Source of the DNA: Micromonospora alfalfae
GTDB taxonomy: Bacteria; Actinomycetota; Actinomycetes; Mycobacteriales; Micromonosporaceae
Reading direction: 5' to 3'
Length of the DNA stretch: 64,000 nt
NCBI RefSeq assembly: GCF_022230925.1
Contig: NZ_JAKKFH010000045.1
Location: 124,001 to 188,000 of the forward strand
Part shown: one piece after another, positions 51,396 through 59,711 of the stretch
Numbering within the stretch: position 1 is the first letter of the stretch
How the letters are laid out: each line of letters opens with the position of its first letter
The notes under the pieces: model-generated
Seen by the model: only the letters and a program-made list of their open reading frames with translations
The model's database searches: none
What the model was told of the DNA's origin: nothing
Made by a program: the position numbers and the translations under genes

Positions 51396-51449
51396 GTCCG
51401 CGTGACGCGAAGCTCAGCAAAGACGCCGGCGAAGGCAGGGGTGGCAACC

Positions 51450-52496
51450 ATGGCAGCAGGGCCTGACCGGGAGAAGGCACTCGACCTTGCTCTCGCTCAG
51501 ATTGACAAGCAATTCGGCAAGGGCTCGGTGATGCGGCTGGGTGACCGGCCGGTCGTCCAGACCGCAATCATTCCGACCGGCTCCATCGCGCTCGACGTGG
51601 CCCTCGGCATTGGCGGCCTGCCCCGTGGCCGGGTGGTCGAGATCTACGGCCCCGAGTCCAGCGGTAAGACCACCGTGGCACTGCACGCGGTGGCCAACGC
51701 CCAGCGCAACGGCGGCATCGCCGCCTTCATCGACGCCGAGCACGCGCTCGACCCGGAGTACGCGAAGGCCCTCGGCGTCGACACCGACGCGATGCTGGTC
51801 TCCCAGCCGGACACCGGCGAGCAGGCGCTGGAGATCGCGGACATGCTGATCCGCTCCGGCGCTCTGGACATCATCGTGATCGACTCGGTGGCGGCCCTGG
51901 TGCCACGCGCCGAGATCGAGGGCGAGATGGGCGACAGCCACGTGGGCCTCCAGGCCCGGCTGATGAGCCAGGCGCTCCGGAAGATCACCGGTGTGCTCAG
52001 CAACACCGGCACCACGGCGATCTTCATCAACCAGCTGCGGGAAAAGATCGGCGTCATGTTCGGCAGCCCGGAGACCACCACCGGTGGTCGGGCGCTGAAG
52101 TTCTACGCCTCGGTCCGGCTCGACGTGCGACGCATCGAGAGCCTCAAGGACGGCACCGACGTGGTCGGTAACCGCACCCGGGTCAAGGTCGTGAAGAACA
52201 AGGTCGCCGCGCCGTTCAAGCAGGCCGAGTTCGACATCATGTACGGCAAGGGCATCTCGCGTGAGGGCTCGCTGATCGACGTCGGCGTGGAGCAGGCGAT
52301 CATCCGCAAGTCCGGAGCGTGGTACACGTACGACGGCGACCAGCTCGGCCAGGGCAAGGAGAAGGCCCGGGAGTTCCTGAAGGAAAACCCGGACGTGGCC
52401 GCCGAGATCGAGAAGAAGATCCTGGAGAAGCTCGGCGTCGGGGTCGGCGCGGGTGACGCCGCCGGTGGCCCGGAGCTGCCGCCGGTCGACTTCTGA
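51450..52496 (+). CDS. recA: Recombinase A
   Basis: RecA forms filaments on single-stranded DNA for strand exchange and SOS induction. The 348-residue product has Walker A GPESSGKTT (residues 67-75), IIVIDSVAALVPRAEIEGEM, QALRKITGVLSNTGTTAIFI and KNKVAAPFKQAEFDIMYG. No intein is present. ATG 51450 matches the usual family start; an upstream in-frame GTG 51402 could be used by a leaderless mRNA and adds 16 residues. Confidence 0.97.
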   Translation: MAAGPDREKALDLALAQIDKQFGKGSVMRLGDRPVVQTAIIPTGSIALDVALGIGGLPRGRVVEIYGPESSGKTTVALHAVANAQRNGGIAAFIDAEHALDPEYAKALGVDTDAMLVSQPDTGEQALEIADMLIRSGALDIIVIDSVAALVPRAEIEGEMGDSHVGLQARLMSQALRKITGVLSNTGTTAIFINQLREKIGVMFGSPETTTGGRALKFYASVRLDVRRIESLKDGTDVVGNRTRVKVVKNKVAAPFKQAEFDIMYGKGISREGSLIDVGVEQAIIRKSGAWYTYDGDQLGQGKEKAREFLKENPDVAAEIEKKILEKLGVGVGAGDAAGGPELPPVDF

Positions 52497-52510
52497 CCGG
52501 TCGCTGACCC

Positions 52511-53209
52511 ATGGCAGGACGACGCGCTCGTACGGGGCGGGGCTGGGATGCCAGTCCGCCTCGTACGGGCGACGCCACCGATGCGCCCCGCCCTCGACGA
52601 GGCCGCCGAGGTCGGTCCGAGGAGGCCGACACCGTCGAGTCTCCGGCCCCTCCGCGCGACGAGTCCGAGTTGGCCCGCGAGATCTGCCTGCGCCAGCTTG
52701 CCGTCCGGCCCCGCACCCGGGCCGAGCTGGCCGGGGCGTTGGCCAAGCGGGGCATCTCCGAGGAGGTCTCGGCCGAGGTGCTCGACCGGTATGACGAGGT
52801 CGGCATCATCGACGACGCCGCGTTCGCCCGGGCCTGGGTGTCCAGTCGGCACGCCGGGCGCGGCCTCGCTCGCCGGGCGCTCGCCAACGAGCTGCGCCGC
52901 AAGGGCGTGGACGGCGAGGTGGCCACCGAGGCGTTGGATGAGCTGGACGAGGAGACCGAGGCGGACACCGCCCGTGGCCTGGTGGAGCGCAAGCTGCGCA
53001 CGGCCCGGGGCGAGCCGGACGCGGTCTTCCGCCGGCTGGTGGGCATGCTGGCCCGCAAGGGCTACCCGCCTGGTGTGGCCATCCGGGCGGTGAAGGACGC
53101 CCTCGCCGCGCAGAGCGCCGAGGCGGCCGAGTTCGCCGAGCAGATCGACGCCGATGCGCTCGCCGACGCCGAGGGCGAGTTGGAGCGCGACAACCGTCTG
53201 GTCGAGTGA
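52511..53209 (+). CDS. recX: RecA regulator RecX
   Basis: RecX caps RecA filaments. The 232-residue product has a disordered basic N-terminal extension (~50 residues) and the RecX three-helix repeats: LRQLAVRPRTRAELAGALAK, DRYDEVGIIDDAAFARAWV, LVGMLARKGYPPGVAIRAV. ATG 52511 lies 14 bases after recA. Its stop opens a 15-codon frame running into the next gene. Confidence 0.94.
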   Translation: MAGRRARTGRGWDASPPRTGDATDAPRPRRGRRGRSEEADTVESPAPPRDESELAREICLRQLAVRPRTRAELAGALAKRGISEEVSAEVLDRYDEVGIIDDAAFARAWVSSRHAGRGLARRALANELRRKGVDGEVATEALDELDEETEADTARGLVERKLRTARGEPDAVFRRLVGMLARKGYPPGVAIRAVKDALAAQSAEAAEFAEQIDADALADAEGELERDNRLVE

Positions 53210-53253
53210 GCGGTCCGCTGCGACTCCCGATGGAGGTGCGGGCCCGATGTTGA
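53206..53253 (+). CDS. Possible bridging micro-ORF between recX and the BKACE gene (15 codons)
   Basis: GTG 53206 overlaps the recX stop as GTGA; the frame stops at TGA 53251-53253, inside the second and third codons of the next gene. It contains the GGAGG site of that gene. Confidence 0.25.
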   Translation: MSGPLRLPMEVRARC

Positions 53254-53951
53254 AGGCATGTCTGAACGGTGGGCACGGCCGGGAGGCCCATCCGGCAGTG
53301 CCGCTCACGGCGGCGGAGTTGGCCGCCGATGCGGCCCGCTGCGCGACGCTCGGCGTCGCGGCCGTGCACGTCCATCCCCGCGACGAGGCCGGCGCCGAGT
53401 CGCTGCGGCCGGCGGTGATCGCCGACGCGCTGACCGCGATCCGTGCCGCTCGGCCGGGGCTGCCGGTCGGGGTGAGCACCGGCGCCTGGATCACGCCGGA
53501 TCCGGCTGCCCGCGTGGCCGCCGTCCGGGCCTGGCCGGTGCTGCCCGACTTCGCTTCGGTCAACGTGCACGAGCCCGGTGCCGAGGCGGTCGCGGCCGCC
53601 CTGCACGGGCGCGGTGTGCTCGTCGAGGCGGGGCTGTGGACGCTCGACGCGGTAGCGGCGTACCGGCGGTGGCGGGTGCCGGCCGGGCGGGTTCTGGTCG
53701 AGTGCATGGCCGAGGACGTGGCTGTCGCGTTGGCGGACGCCTCCCGGATTCTCGCCGCGCTGCCGGCGGGCGCGCCGTCGGTGCTGTTGCACGGCGAGGG
53801 TCCGGCGACCTGGCCGGTCCTCGCCGAGGCGGTACGCCGGGGTCTGGGCACCCGAATCGGGCTTGAGGACACTCTGTGTCTGCCGGACGGCTCACCCGCC
53901 GCGGACAACGCGGCGCTGGTCGCGGCGGCGGTGGCGGTCGGAGCCAGCTGA
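53247..53951 (+). CDS. BKACE-family (beta-keto acid cleavage enzyme, DUF849) protein
   Basis: The 234-residue TIM-barrel protein has ACLNGGHGREAHPAVPLTAA, VHVHPRDEAGAESL, SVNVHEPG and GLEDTLCLPDGSPAADNAAL, all BKACE landmarks (the paired His of HVHPRD binds zinc). BKACE enzymes cleave beta-keto acids with acetyl-CoA. It is shorter than typical members (~275-300), so the substrate and even activity are open. ATG 53247 follows GGAGGTGCGGG. Confidence 0.85.
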   Translation: MLKACLNGGHGREAHPAVPLTAAELAADAARCATLGVAAVHVHPRDEAGAESLRPAVIADALTAIRAARPGLPVGVSTGAWITPDPAARVAAVRAWPVLPDFASVNVHEPGAEAVAAALHGRGVLVEAGLWTLDAVAAYRRWRVPAGRVLVECMAEDVAVALADASRILAALPAGAPSVLLHGEGPATWPVLAEAVRRGLGTRIGLEDTLCLPDGSPAADNAALVAAAVAVGAS

Positions 53952-54505
53952 CCTCTGGTGAGACGGATCAGTCACACCTTGCTCGGTCGTCGCAGTGGCT
54001 GACGGCCGCCTGAACGGCGCTGAGCAGGCCCGACACGTCCAGGGGGCGGCACACCTCGCGGAGTTTGTCCCTTCCTGTCCGGCGTGATATCAGCACGCGG
54101 TGACGGTTCAACTTCTCTCCGTTCGGGGGGTTTGATCATGAGTCCTTGACCAGAGCACCCCCGGCGACCTAGCCTCGCCATACAGGCTCACATTGCCCGA
54201 CCAGCGCAGGCTAAGCGCACAACATAGATCGCGTAACAGAACAGCATCACTTTGGCCGACTCCGCGGCCTTTGGCGGCAGATCCGGACTGGCCGGTCCGG
54301 AACGCTGCGACAACTGCACCCGGTCGCCGACGCTGCCCACGGGCACCGCCGGCGGAGAAAGCTACCCACGGCCAGCCGCTCCGGTCGGGCGTCCACAGCC
54401 GCAGGAGTGTGCCCCCGGCACGGTCGCTGCGGTCTCGACGTTAGGGGAGGCGGCCATGGCGGGGCGGCGGCACAGGTTCATCGGTAGACCCGACGGGGTC
54501 CCGGC
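53952..54505 (+). other. Long intergenic region and putative leader of rny
   Basis: The 554-base gap contains a promoter (TTGACC at 54146-54151, 18-base spacer, TAGCCT at 54170-54175) that would give a ~320-base leader. Within it a TTG-started frame from 54252 and a nested ATG 54456 frame (17 codons, with GGGGAGG site) both end at TGA 54507-54509, overlapping the rny ATG. The part before 54146 shows no gene. Confidence 0.45.
54146..54175 (+). promoter_or_regulatory. Sigma-A-type promoter upstream of rny
   Basis: TTGACC and TAGCCT are separated by 18 bases. Confidence 0.5.
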
Positions 54506-54509
54506 ATGA
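54456..54509 (+). CDS. Possible leader micro-ORF of rny (17 codons)
   Basis: ATG 54456 follows GGGGAGGCGGCC and encodes MAGRRHRFIGRPDGVPA; its stop overlaps the rny start as ATGA. The frame could also begin at TTG 54252, giving an 85-residue peptide with a CDNC pair; third-position GC is lower than in genes nearby, so the short form is preferred. Confidence 0.35.
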   Translation: MAGRRHRFIGRPDGVPA

Positions 54510-56272
54510 ACGCGTTCGACGTCGTGCTCCTCGCGGCCGTCCTCGTCCTCGCGGTGGTGGTGATCGGGGCCGTGCTGGTCGGCATCCGGACACTGCGCCG
54601 GGTGGGCGCCGCGCCGGCTCCGGAGGATCCCGCCTTCATCGCCGAGAAGGACCGCCAGGAGCAGTCCCTCGCCGCCCTGCGGACCGCAGCCGACGAGGCG
54701 AACAGCACCATCGACGTGGCGAAGTCAGCGGCCGCAGCGGCCCGTACCGAGGCGGCGGCGGCGAAGGCCGAGGCGAAGGCAGCCCGCGCCGAGGCGCGTC
54801 GGGTCCTCGACGACGCCCGGGCCGAGGCGGACACCGTTCTGGAACGCGCCCACAAGCAGGCCGAGGCGGACGCCGAACAGTTGCGGACGGCAGCCCGGCG
54901 CAGCGGCGAGCGGGAGGTCGCGGTGCTCGCCGCCACCACCCGGGAGCAGGCCGCCGAGGTGGAACGTCGGGCCGCTCGGATGGACGAGCGGGAGCGGATG
55001 CACACCGAGGAGGTGGAGCGGTTCGCCGAGCGGGAGCGGCAGCTCACCGCCGCGAAGGCCGCCCTCGCCGGCCGGGAGGCCGCGCTCTCCCAGCGGGAGG
55101 CCGAGCTGACCGAGTCGGAGGAGCTGCGCCGCCGGGAGCTGGAGCGGGTCGCCGGGCTCACCGCCGACTCCGCCCGAATGGAGCTGGTCGAGGCCATCGA
55201 GACGTCTGCCAAGAGGGAAGCGGCGCTGCTCGTGCGGGACATCGAGTCCGACGCGCGCAACACCGCCGAGCAGCGGGCCCGGCACATAGTGGTGGACGCG
55301 ATCCAGCGGGTCGCCAGCGAACAGACCGCGGAGAGCGTGGTCAGCGTCCTGCACCTGCCCGGTGACGAGATGAAGGGGCGGATCATCGGCCGGGAGGGAC
55401 GCAACATCCGCGCCTTCGAGTCGGTGACCGGCGTCAACCTGATCATCGACGACACCCCCGAGGCGGTGCTGCTCTCCTGCTTCGACCCGGTCCGTCGCGA
55501 GGTGGGCCGGGTGACCCTGGAGAAGCTGGTCCTGGACGGGCGCATCCACCCGCACCGGATCGAGGAGGTCTACGACCTGGCCCGGCAGGAGGTGGAGCAG
55601 CTCTGCCTCCGCGCCGCCGAGGACGCCCTGGTCGAGGTCGGGATCACCGAGATCCACCCGGAGCTGGTGACCCTGCTCGGCCGGCTGCGCTACCGCACCT
55701 CGTACGGGCAGAACGTGCTCAAGCACCTGGTCGAGACCGCCCACATCGCCGGCATCATGGCCGCCGAGCTGCGGTTGGACGTGCCCATCATCAAACGGTC
55801 GGCGTTCCTGCACGACATCGGCAAGGCGCTCACCCACGAGGTGGAGGGCAGCCACGCCATCATCGGCGCGGACCTGGCCCGCAAGTACGGCGAGCACGAG
55901 GACGTGGTGCACGCCATCGAGGCGCACCACAACGAGGTGCCCCCGCAGACCATCGAGGCCGTGCTCACCCAGGCTTCCGACGCCTGCTCGGGTGGGCGGC
56001 CGGGCGCGCGCCGGGAGAGCCTGGAGGCGTACGTCAAGCGGCTGGAGCGGATCGAGGAGATCGCCGCCGGCAAGCTCGGCGTGGACAAGGTCTTCGCCAT
56101 GCAGGCCGGCCGCGAGATCCGGGTGATGGTCAAGCCGGACGACGTCGACGACATCGGGGCGGCAGTGCTGGCCCGCGACGTGGCCAAGCAGATCGAGGAG
56201 GAGCTGACCTACCCGGGTCAGATCCGGGTCACAGTGGTCCGCGAGTCCCGGGTCACCGAGATCGCCCGCTGA
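54506..56272 (+). CDS. rny: Ribonuclease Y
   Basis: RNase Y is a membrane-anchored endoribonuclease that starts mRNA decay. The 588-residue product has an N-terminal transmembrane helix (VVLLAAVLVLAVVVIGAVLV), a long Ala/Glu/Arg coiled coil (~40-250), a KH domain (GRIIGREGRNIRAFESVTGV), an HD domain (FLHDIGKALTHEVEGSHAII) and a conserved C-terminal domain ending AVLARDVAKQIEEELTYPG. A decayed copy of this 3' end lies at 57853-58015. Confidence 0.96.
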   Translation: MNAFDVVLLAAVLVLAVVVIGAVLVGIRTLRRVGAAPAPEDPAFIAEKDRQEQSLAALRTAADEANSTIDVAKSAAAAARTEAAAAKAEAKAARAEARRVLDDARAEADTVLERAHKQAEADAEQLRTAARRSGEREVAVLAATTREQAAEVERRAARMDERERMHTEEVERFAERERQLTAAKAALAGREAALSQREAELTESEELRRRELERVAGLTADSARMELVEAIETSAKREAALLVRDIESDARNTAEQRARHIVVDAIQRVASEQTAESVVSVLHLPGDEMKGRIIGREGRNIRAFESVTGVNLIIDDTPEAVLLSCFDPVRREVGRVTLEKLVLDGRIHPHRIEEVYDLARQEVEQLCLRAAEDALVEVGITEIHPELVTLLGRLRYRTSYGQNVLKHLVETAHIAGIMAAELRLDVPIIKRSAFLHDIGKALTHEVEGSHAIIGADLARKYGEHEDVVHAIEAHHNEVPPQTIEAVLTQASDACSGGRPGARRESLEAYVKRLERIEEIAAGKLGVDKVFAMQAGREIRVMVKPDDVDDIGAAVLARDVAKQIEEELTYPGQIRVTVVRESRVTEIAR

Positions 56273-56630
56273 CCGCTTCGCTGTGTCGACGACGGTTCAC
56301 CGGGCGCATCTGAGACTGCGCGGTTTCTACGGCGCGTGGCGATTGTCGGATGTGGTGCAGGACGAGGATCTCCCGCACTTGCGGGGTGCGGCATGGGCAG
56401 CGGTGCAGCCTGAGCAGAATCGTGGAGGGGGAAACAGAATAGGTCGGTCTCCTGGTCGACGCATTGGGCCTTGGTTAAATGCTGTCGCACCTCAGGCCCC
56501 GGCCTCATCGATTTTCAAGACTCGTGAAACTCGCCTGACCTGCAAGGAGTCGGCTCGGCAAGCTTTTCACCGAGACAGTCACATCGTCGCTGCCCTTGAC
56601 GGCAATAAATATTGCACATAGGGTTGCAGG
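56273..56630. other. Region between rny and the secreted orphan gene, no convincing gene
   Basis: GC content falls along this stretch and codon bias is lost in every frame. The 112-codon frame at 56283-56621 lacks a ribosome-binding site and family similarity. It is probably foreign sequence with the promoter of the next gene. Confidence 0.5.
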
Positions 56631-57107
56631 ATGAAAATTCACAAGAGCAATTTTCGGCGCCTCCGTCCGCTGCTCTCGGCAATTTTCGCGGCTACTGTTC
56701 TAATGATGGTCCCGGCTTCCCCCGCGCTGGCGGCCGGGGCGGCCGCCGACCCAGATTATCGCGTTCAAGCTTCCTCGAACTTCTCGGTGGAGGTTTCACC
56801 GCTCGATACCGGTAAATGCGCCGGCTGGGCCTGGATCGGCCAAACGTGGAACGGCTACATCGAGGCCTCTACTAGGGTCACATGTTCGGGTGAGCAACTT
56901 GGCTACACCAGTCGCGCCAGAATCGCGACCGCCCAGGTCGGCGGAATTGTGACAACGCATGAGACTGGATGCGGAAGAGGCAAGTCGTGCATTTCGAGTG
57001 TAAGCACTGCTGGCTCTAATGGTCGGAAGTACTGCAACCAGGCATTCGCTGCGACCCTCGGAATGACTACCAGGGAAGGTTTCGCGACTCCCTGTATCAA
57101 CACGTAG
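56631..57107 (+). CDS. Orphan secreted protein with six cysteines
   Basis: The 158-residue product has a clear Sec signal peptide (MKIHKSNFRRLRPLLSAIFA ... PASPALA, cleavage near residue 35) and a mature part of ~123 residues with six Cys (KCAGW, TCSGE, GCGRG, SCISS, YCNQ, PCINT), likely three disulphides. No family is recognised. Third positions are much less GC-rich than in neighbours, pointing to horizontal transfer. TTGCAGG precedes ATG 56631. Confidence 0.75.
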   Translation: MKIHKSNFRRLRPLLSAIFAATVLMMVPASPALAAGAAADPDYRVQASSNFSVEVSPLDTGKCAGWAWIGQTWNGYIEASTRVTCSGEQLGYTSRARIATAQVGGIVTTHETGCGRGKSCISSVSTAGSNGRKYCNQAFAATLGMTTREGFATPCINT

Positions 57108-57181
57108 TCATCACCTTTCTTGGAGTGGCCGACGTGGTTGGCGGTCCAGACGCGGCCGGATCTGTCGCGGTGCAATGAAAA

Positions 57182-57243
57182 GACGCAGAACCTCGCTATG
57201 AAGGTAGTCCTTCCCGGGATCACCGTCATCGAGGTTCTGCGTC
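57182..57243. repeat. 14-base inverted repeat, probable insertion-sequence ends
   Basis: GACGCAGAACCTCG at 57182-57195 and CGAGGTTCTGCGTC at 57230-57243 are perfect inverted arms 34 bases apart. They look like facing ends of two insertion sequences, the right one running into the broken transposase. Confidence 0.5.
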
Positions 57244-57790
57244 GCTGCGAATTCATATACACCGCCATCCTGCCCGTACGCGAGGCGACCGTCTCGTTCC
57301 TGTCCGGCCTTCCGCACGTCGAAGGGCAGCGGCTGGCCACCCGCGCCGGGACCCGGTCGTTGGGCTGTTTCAAGCAGGCTGCCCTGGTGATCCGGTGGAT
57401 GGTCGACGGCACCCGCATCTCGCAACTGGCCAAGGACAACACGATCAGCCGGCCGACCGGGTGCGCGTACCTGCTTGAGGGCCTCACCGTGCTCGCCGCC
57501 CAGGCGCCCGGTCTGCACTCGGTGTTGCTGGCCGCGAAGATGGCTGGCTACGCCCACGTCAGCATCGACGGCCACACTGATCGAGACCGATCGGCGCCGC
57601 GCCACCGGGCCGACGCCAGGGGTGGATCTGTGGCAGTCGGGCAAGCACGACAACCACGGGGGGAACGTGTAGAACAGCACTGCTCCGGACGGGTGGCCGT
57701 GTCCCTGGAGCATCGGCCGGATCACCGCCGCAGCCCTGGTCCTGCTCCACATCGACCACGGCCGCACGACGTGATCACACAACGCCACCA
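57199..57790 (+). pseudogene. Broken IS5-like transposase
   Basis: The frame reads FIYTAILPVREATVSFLSGL ... GCFKQAALVIRWMVDGTRIS ... AKMAGYAHVSIDG and then shifts: an extra C at about 57572 turns DGTLIETDR into another frame, where GPTPGVDLWQSGKHDNHGGN continues before a stop. These are DDE-transposase motifs of an IS5-group element. The C-terminal third is degraded beyond recognition. Not functional. Confidence 0.8.
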
Positions 57791-57852
57791 ACCGTTACTC
57801 GGGAAGGCTCAGTGGCCGTGACAAGTCTTCGGATGCACGGGAAGTATTCATC

Positions 57853-58015
57853 GTGGACGTCGTAATGCGGGCCGCCCGGAAGATCCGGGTGTCCGACGTG
57901 GACGACATCGGGGCGGCCGTGCTCTCCCGCGACCTGACCAAGTAGATCGAATAGGAAGTGACCTCCCCGAGGTCCCGAGGTCCCGAGGTCCCGAGGTCAC
58001 CGGGATCGCCAGCTG
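57853..58015 (+). pseudogene. Decayed partial copy of the rny 3' end
   Basis: Translated, it reads IRVSDVDDIGAAVLSRDLTK, then stop, IE, stop, EVTSP, matching rny IRVMVKPDDVDDIGAAVLARDVAKQIEEELTYP. Two in-frame stops replace CAG and GAG codons, and the part matching the last ~15 codons is overrun by four CCGAGGTC repeats. It ends GGGATCGCCAGCTGA versus GAGATCGCCCGCTGA in rny. Confidence 0.85.
57967..57998. repeat. (CCGAGGTC)4 octamer array
   Basis: Four perfect copies of CCGAGGTC inside the decayed rny copy. Confidence 0.9.
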
Positions 58016-58039
58016 ACCAGCCTGATCACCACGAATCAG

Positions 58040-58080
58040 CAATATCGGGGTGCCCCCAAGGACGGAGCACCCCGATATTG
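58040..58080. terminator. Perfect 14-base hairpin downstream of gluD
   Basis: CAATATCGGGGTGC / GCACCCCGATATTG with a 13-base loop. It lies between the island and the convergent end of the glu operon. Confidence 0.8.
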
Positions 58081-58115
58081 AGAAACTCGAGTCGATCACG
58101 CGTACGGTGGGCCGG

Positions 58116-58997
58116 TCAGATCATCCGGGCGGCGTCCTCGCCGGCGTTCTGGGCGGGCAGCACCTTCGCCGCCGTCCGCCGGCTGCGGCCCATCCGCTTC
58201 TGCAACCACCAGGCCAGGGCCGACAGCGCGCCGCAGATGGCGATGTAGATCGCCGCCACGATCAGGTACGTCGGCACGTACGGCAGCCCGAACGGCAACC
58301 GGCCGCCGATCTGCTTACCCACGAAGAGCAGCTCGGGGTACGTGATGATGAAGCCGAGCGCGGTGTCCTTGAGTAGCACGACGAGCTGACTGACAATCGC
58401 CGGGAGCATCGAGCGGACGGCCTGCGGCAGCAGGATCAGCCGCAGCACCTGGTTCTTCCGCATACCGATCGCGTACGCGCCCTCGGTCTGCCCGTACGGC
58501 ACCGCGTTGATGCCGGCCCGGAAGATCTCCGCGAGCACCGAGCCGTTGTAGAGCATCAGCCCGATGACCAGCGCCCACAGCTTGTCGATCGACCAGCCGT
58601 ACTGCAACGGAACGTAGTACCCGAAGAAGATCAGGATGAGCAGCGGGATCGCCCGGAACAGCTCGACCACGAAGGTCGCCGGGCTACGCAGGTACCACTT
58701 GTCGCTCAGTCGGGCACTGGCGAAGAACGCGCCGAAGATCAGCGCCAGGACTGCGGCGATGCCGGCCGCCTTGAGCGTTGCCCCCAGGCCCCCGAGCAGT
58801 TCGCGTTGCACCGAGGCGTACTGGAACTGCTCCCACTTGCGGGCCTCGAACTGACCGGTGTCGGCGAACTTGTAGCCGATGAAGGCGATGAGAGCGATGA
58901 TGCCGACCGTGGAGGCGACGCCCAGGATCGCGTTACGCCGCTTGGCCCGAGGCCCGGGCAGGTCGTAGAGGATCGACGCCTGGCTCAACTCAGCCAC
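58116..58997 (-). CDS. gluD: Glutamate-type ABC transporter permease GluD
   Basis: The 293-residue product has an extended N terminus, five to six helices and the EAA loop INAVPYGQTEGAYAIGMRKN with LRLILLPQAVRSMLPAIVSQ. It forms the membrane channel with GluC. GTG 58997 is the start. It is the last gene of gluABCD and terminates before the 58040 hairpin. Confidence 0.93.
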   Translation of the reverse strand: MAELSQASILYDLPGPRAKRRNAILGVASTVGIIALIAFIGYKFADTGQFEARKWEQFQYASVQRELLGGLGATLKAAGIAAVLALIFGAFFASARLSDKWYLRSPATFVVELFRAIPLLILIFFGYYVPLQYGWSIDKLWALVIGLMLYNGSVLAEIFRAGINAVPYGQTEGAYAIGMRKNQVLRLILLPQAVRSMLPAIVSQLVVLLKDTALGFIITYPELLFVGKQIGGRLPFGLPYVPTYLIVAAIYIAICGALSALAWWLQKRMGRSRRTAAKVLPAQNAGEDAARMI

Positions 58998-59035
58998 CTT
59001 CCGTTCGCGACCGTGGGGTTCGCATGCTCGTTCAT
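58985..59035 (-). CDS. Bridging micro-ORF between gluC and gluD (16 codons)
   Basis: ATG 59035 overlaps the gluC stop as ATGA and encodes MNEHANPTVANGRWLS; the stop lies inside the first codons of gluD. The core TGCGAACCCCACGGTCGCGAAC closely resembles TGCGAGCCCCGCGGTCGCGAAC of the mrp repeats, and the following GGAAGG is the gluD ribosome-binding site. Confidence 0.4.
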   Translation of the reverse strand: MNEHANPTVANGRWLS

Positions 59036-59688
59036 CGGGCGACCCTCCACTTGCGCTCCAGGAACCGCTGCAACGCCACCAGCGGCAGGATCAAGATCAG
59101 GAAGCCGATGGTGATCCAGAGCAGGACGGCGAACTGCGGCTCGCCTCGTTCGGCCATGTACGCGGGGATCGCGCCGGCCTCCAGCACCGAGAAGCCGGCG
59201 GCGATCGTGGTGTTCTTCAGCATCGCGATGAACACGCTCATCATCGGCGGGACCATCGCCCGCAGCGCCTGTGGCAGCACGATGAGGGTGAGCACCTGAC
59301 CGAAGGTCATGCCCAGCGCGCGGGCCGCCTCGGCCTGCCCCGCGGCGACGGTGTTCACGCCGGAGCGGATCACCTCGCACACGAAGGCGGAGGTGTAGAC
59401 GGTCAGCGCGACGGCAGCGCTGGAGAAGTACTCGATGTTGACGTCGAGCTTCGGCACCGCGAACACGAGGAACGCGAAGACCAGCGTCAGAGGGGTGTTG
59501 CGCACCAGGTTGACGTACGTGGCGCCGAACGCGCGCAGCGCTGGCACGGGGGAGACCCGCATCGCGCCGAGCAGCGTGCCGAGGACGAGGCTGCCGACCG
59601 CGGCGATCAGGAAAAGTTTGACGGCGTTGGTGAATCCGTCAACGAACAGTTGCCCGTTGTCCGTCAGTACGCGGAAGAACTCGCCCAT
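59032..59688 (-). CDS. gluC: Glutamate-type ABC transporter permease GluC
   Basis: A 218-residue permease with five helices and the EAA loop VAAGQAEAARALGMTFGQVL, then LIVLPQALRAMVPPMMSVFI. Partner of GluD. Confidence 0.94.
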   Translation of the reverse strand: MGEFFRVLTDNGQLFVDGFTNAVKLFLIAAVGSLVLGTLLGAMRVSPVPALRAFGATYVNLVRNTPLTLVFAFLVFAVPKLDVNIEYFSSAAVALTVYTSAFVCEVIRSGVNTVAAGQAEAARALGMTFGQVLTLIVLPQALRAMVPPMMSVFIAMLKNTTIAAGFSVLEAGAIPAYMAERGEPQFAVLLWITIGFLILILPLVALQRFLERKWRVAR

Positions 59689-59711
59689 GCCTCGCTCTCA
59701 GTCCTCGGACG

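Noticed and set aside
51450..52496. Intein in RecA, as in M. tuberculosis
   Set aside because: The frame has normal length and continuous RecA motifs.
54132..54143. Seventh GATCATGA-type palindrome copy
   Set aside because: Only a single arm-like piece is present, with no matching right arm.
56283..56621. 112-codon frame between rny and the secreted protein
   Set aside because: No ribosome-binding site, no family, poor codon bias.
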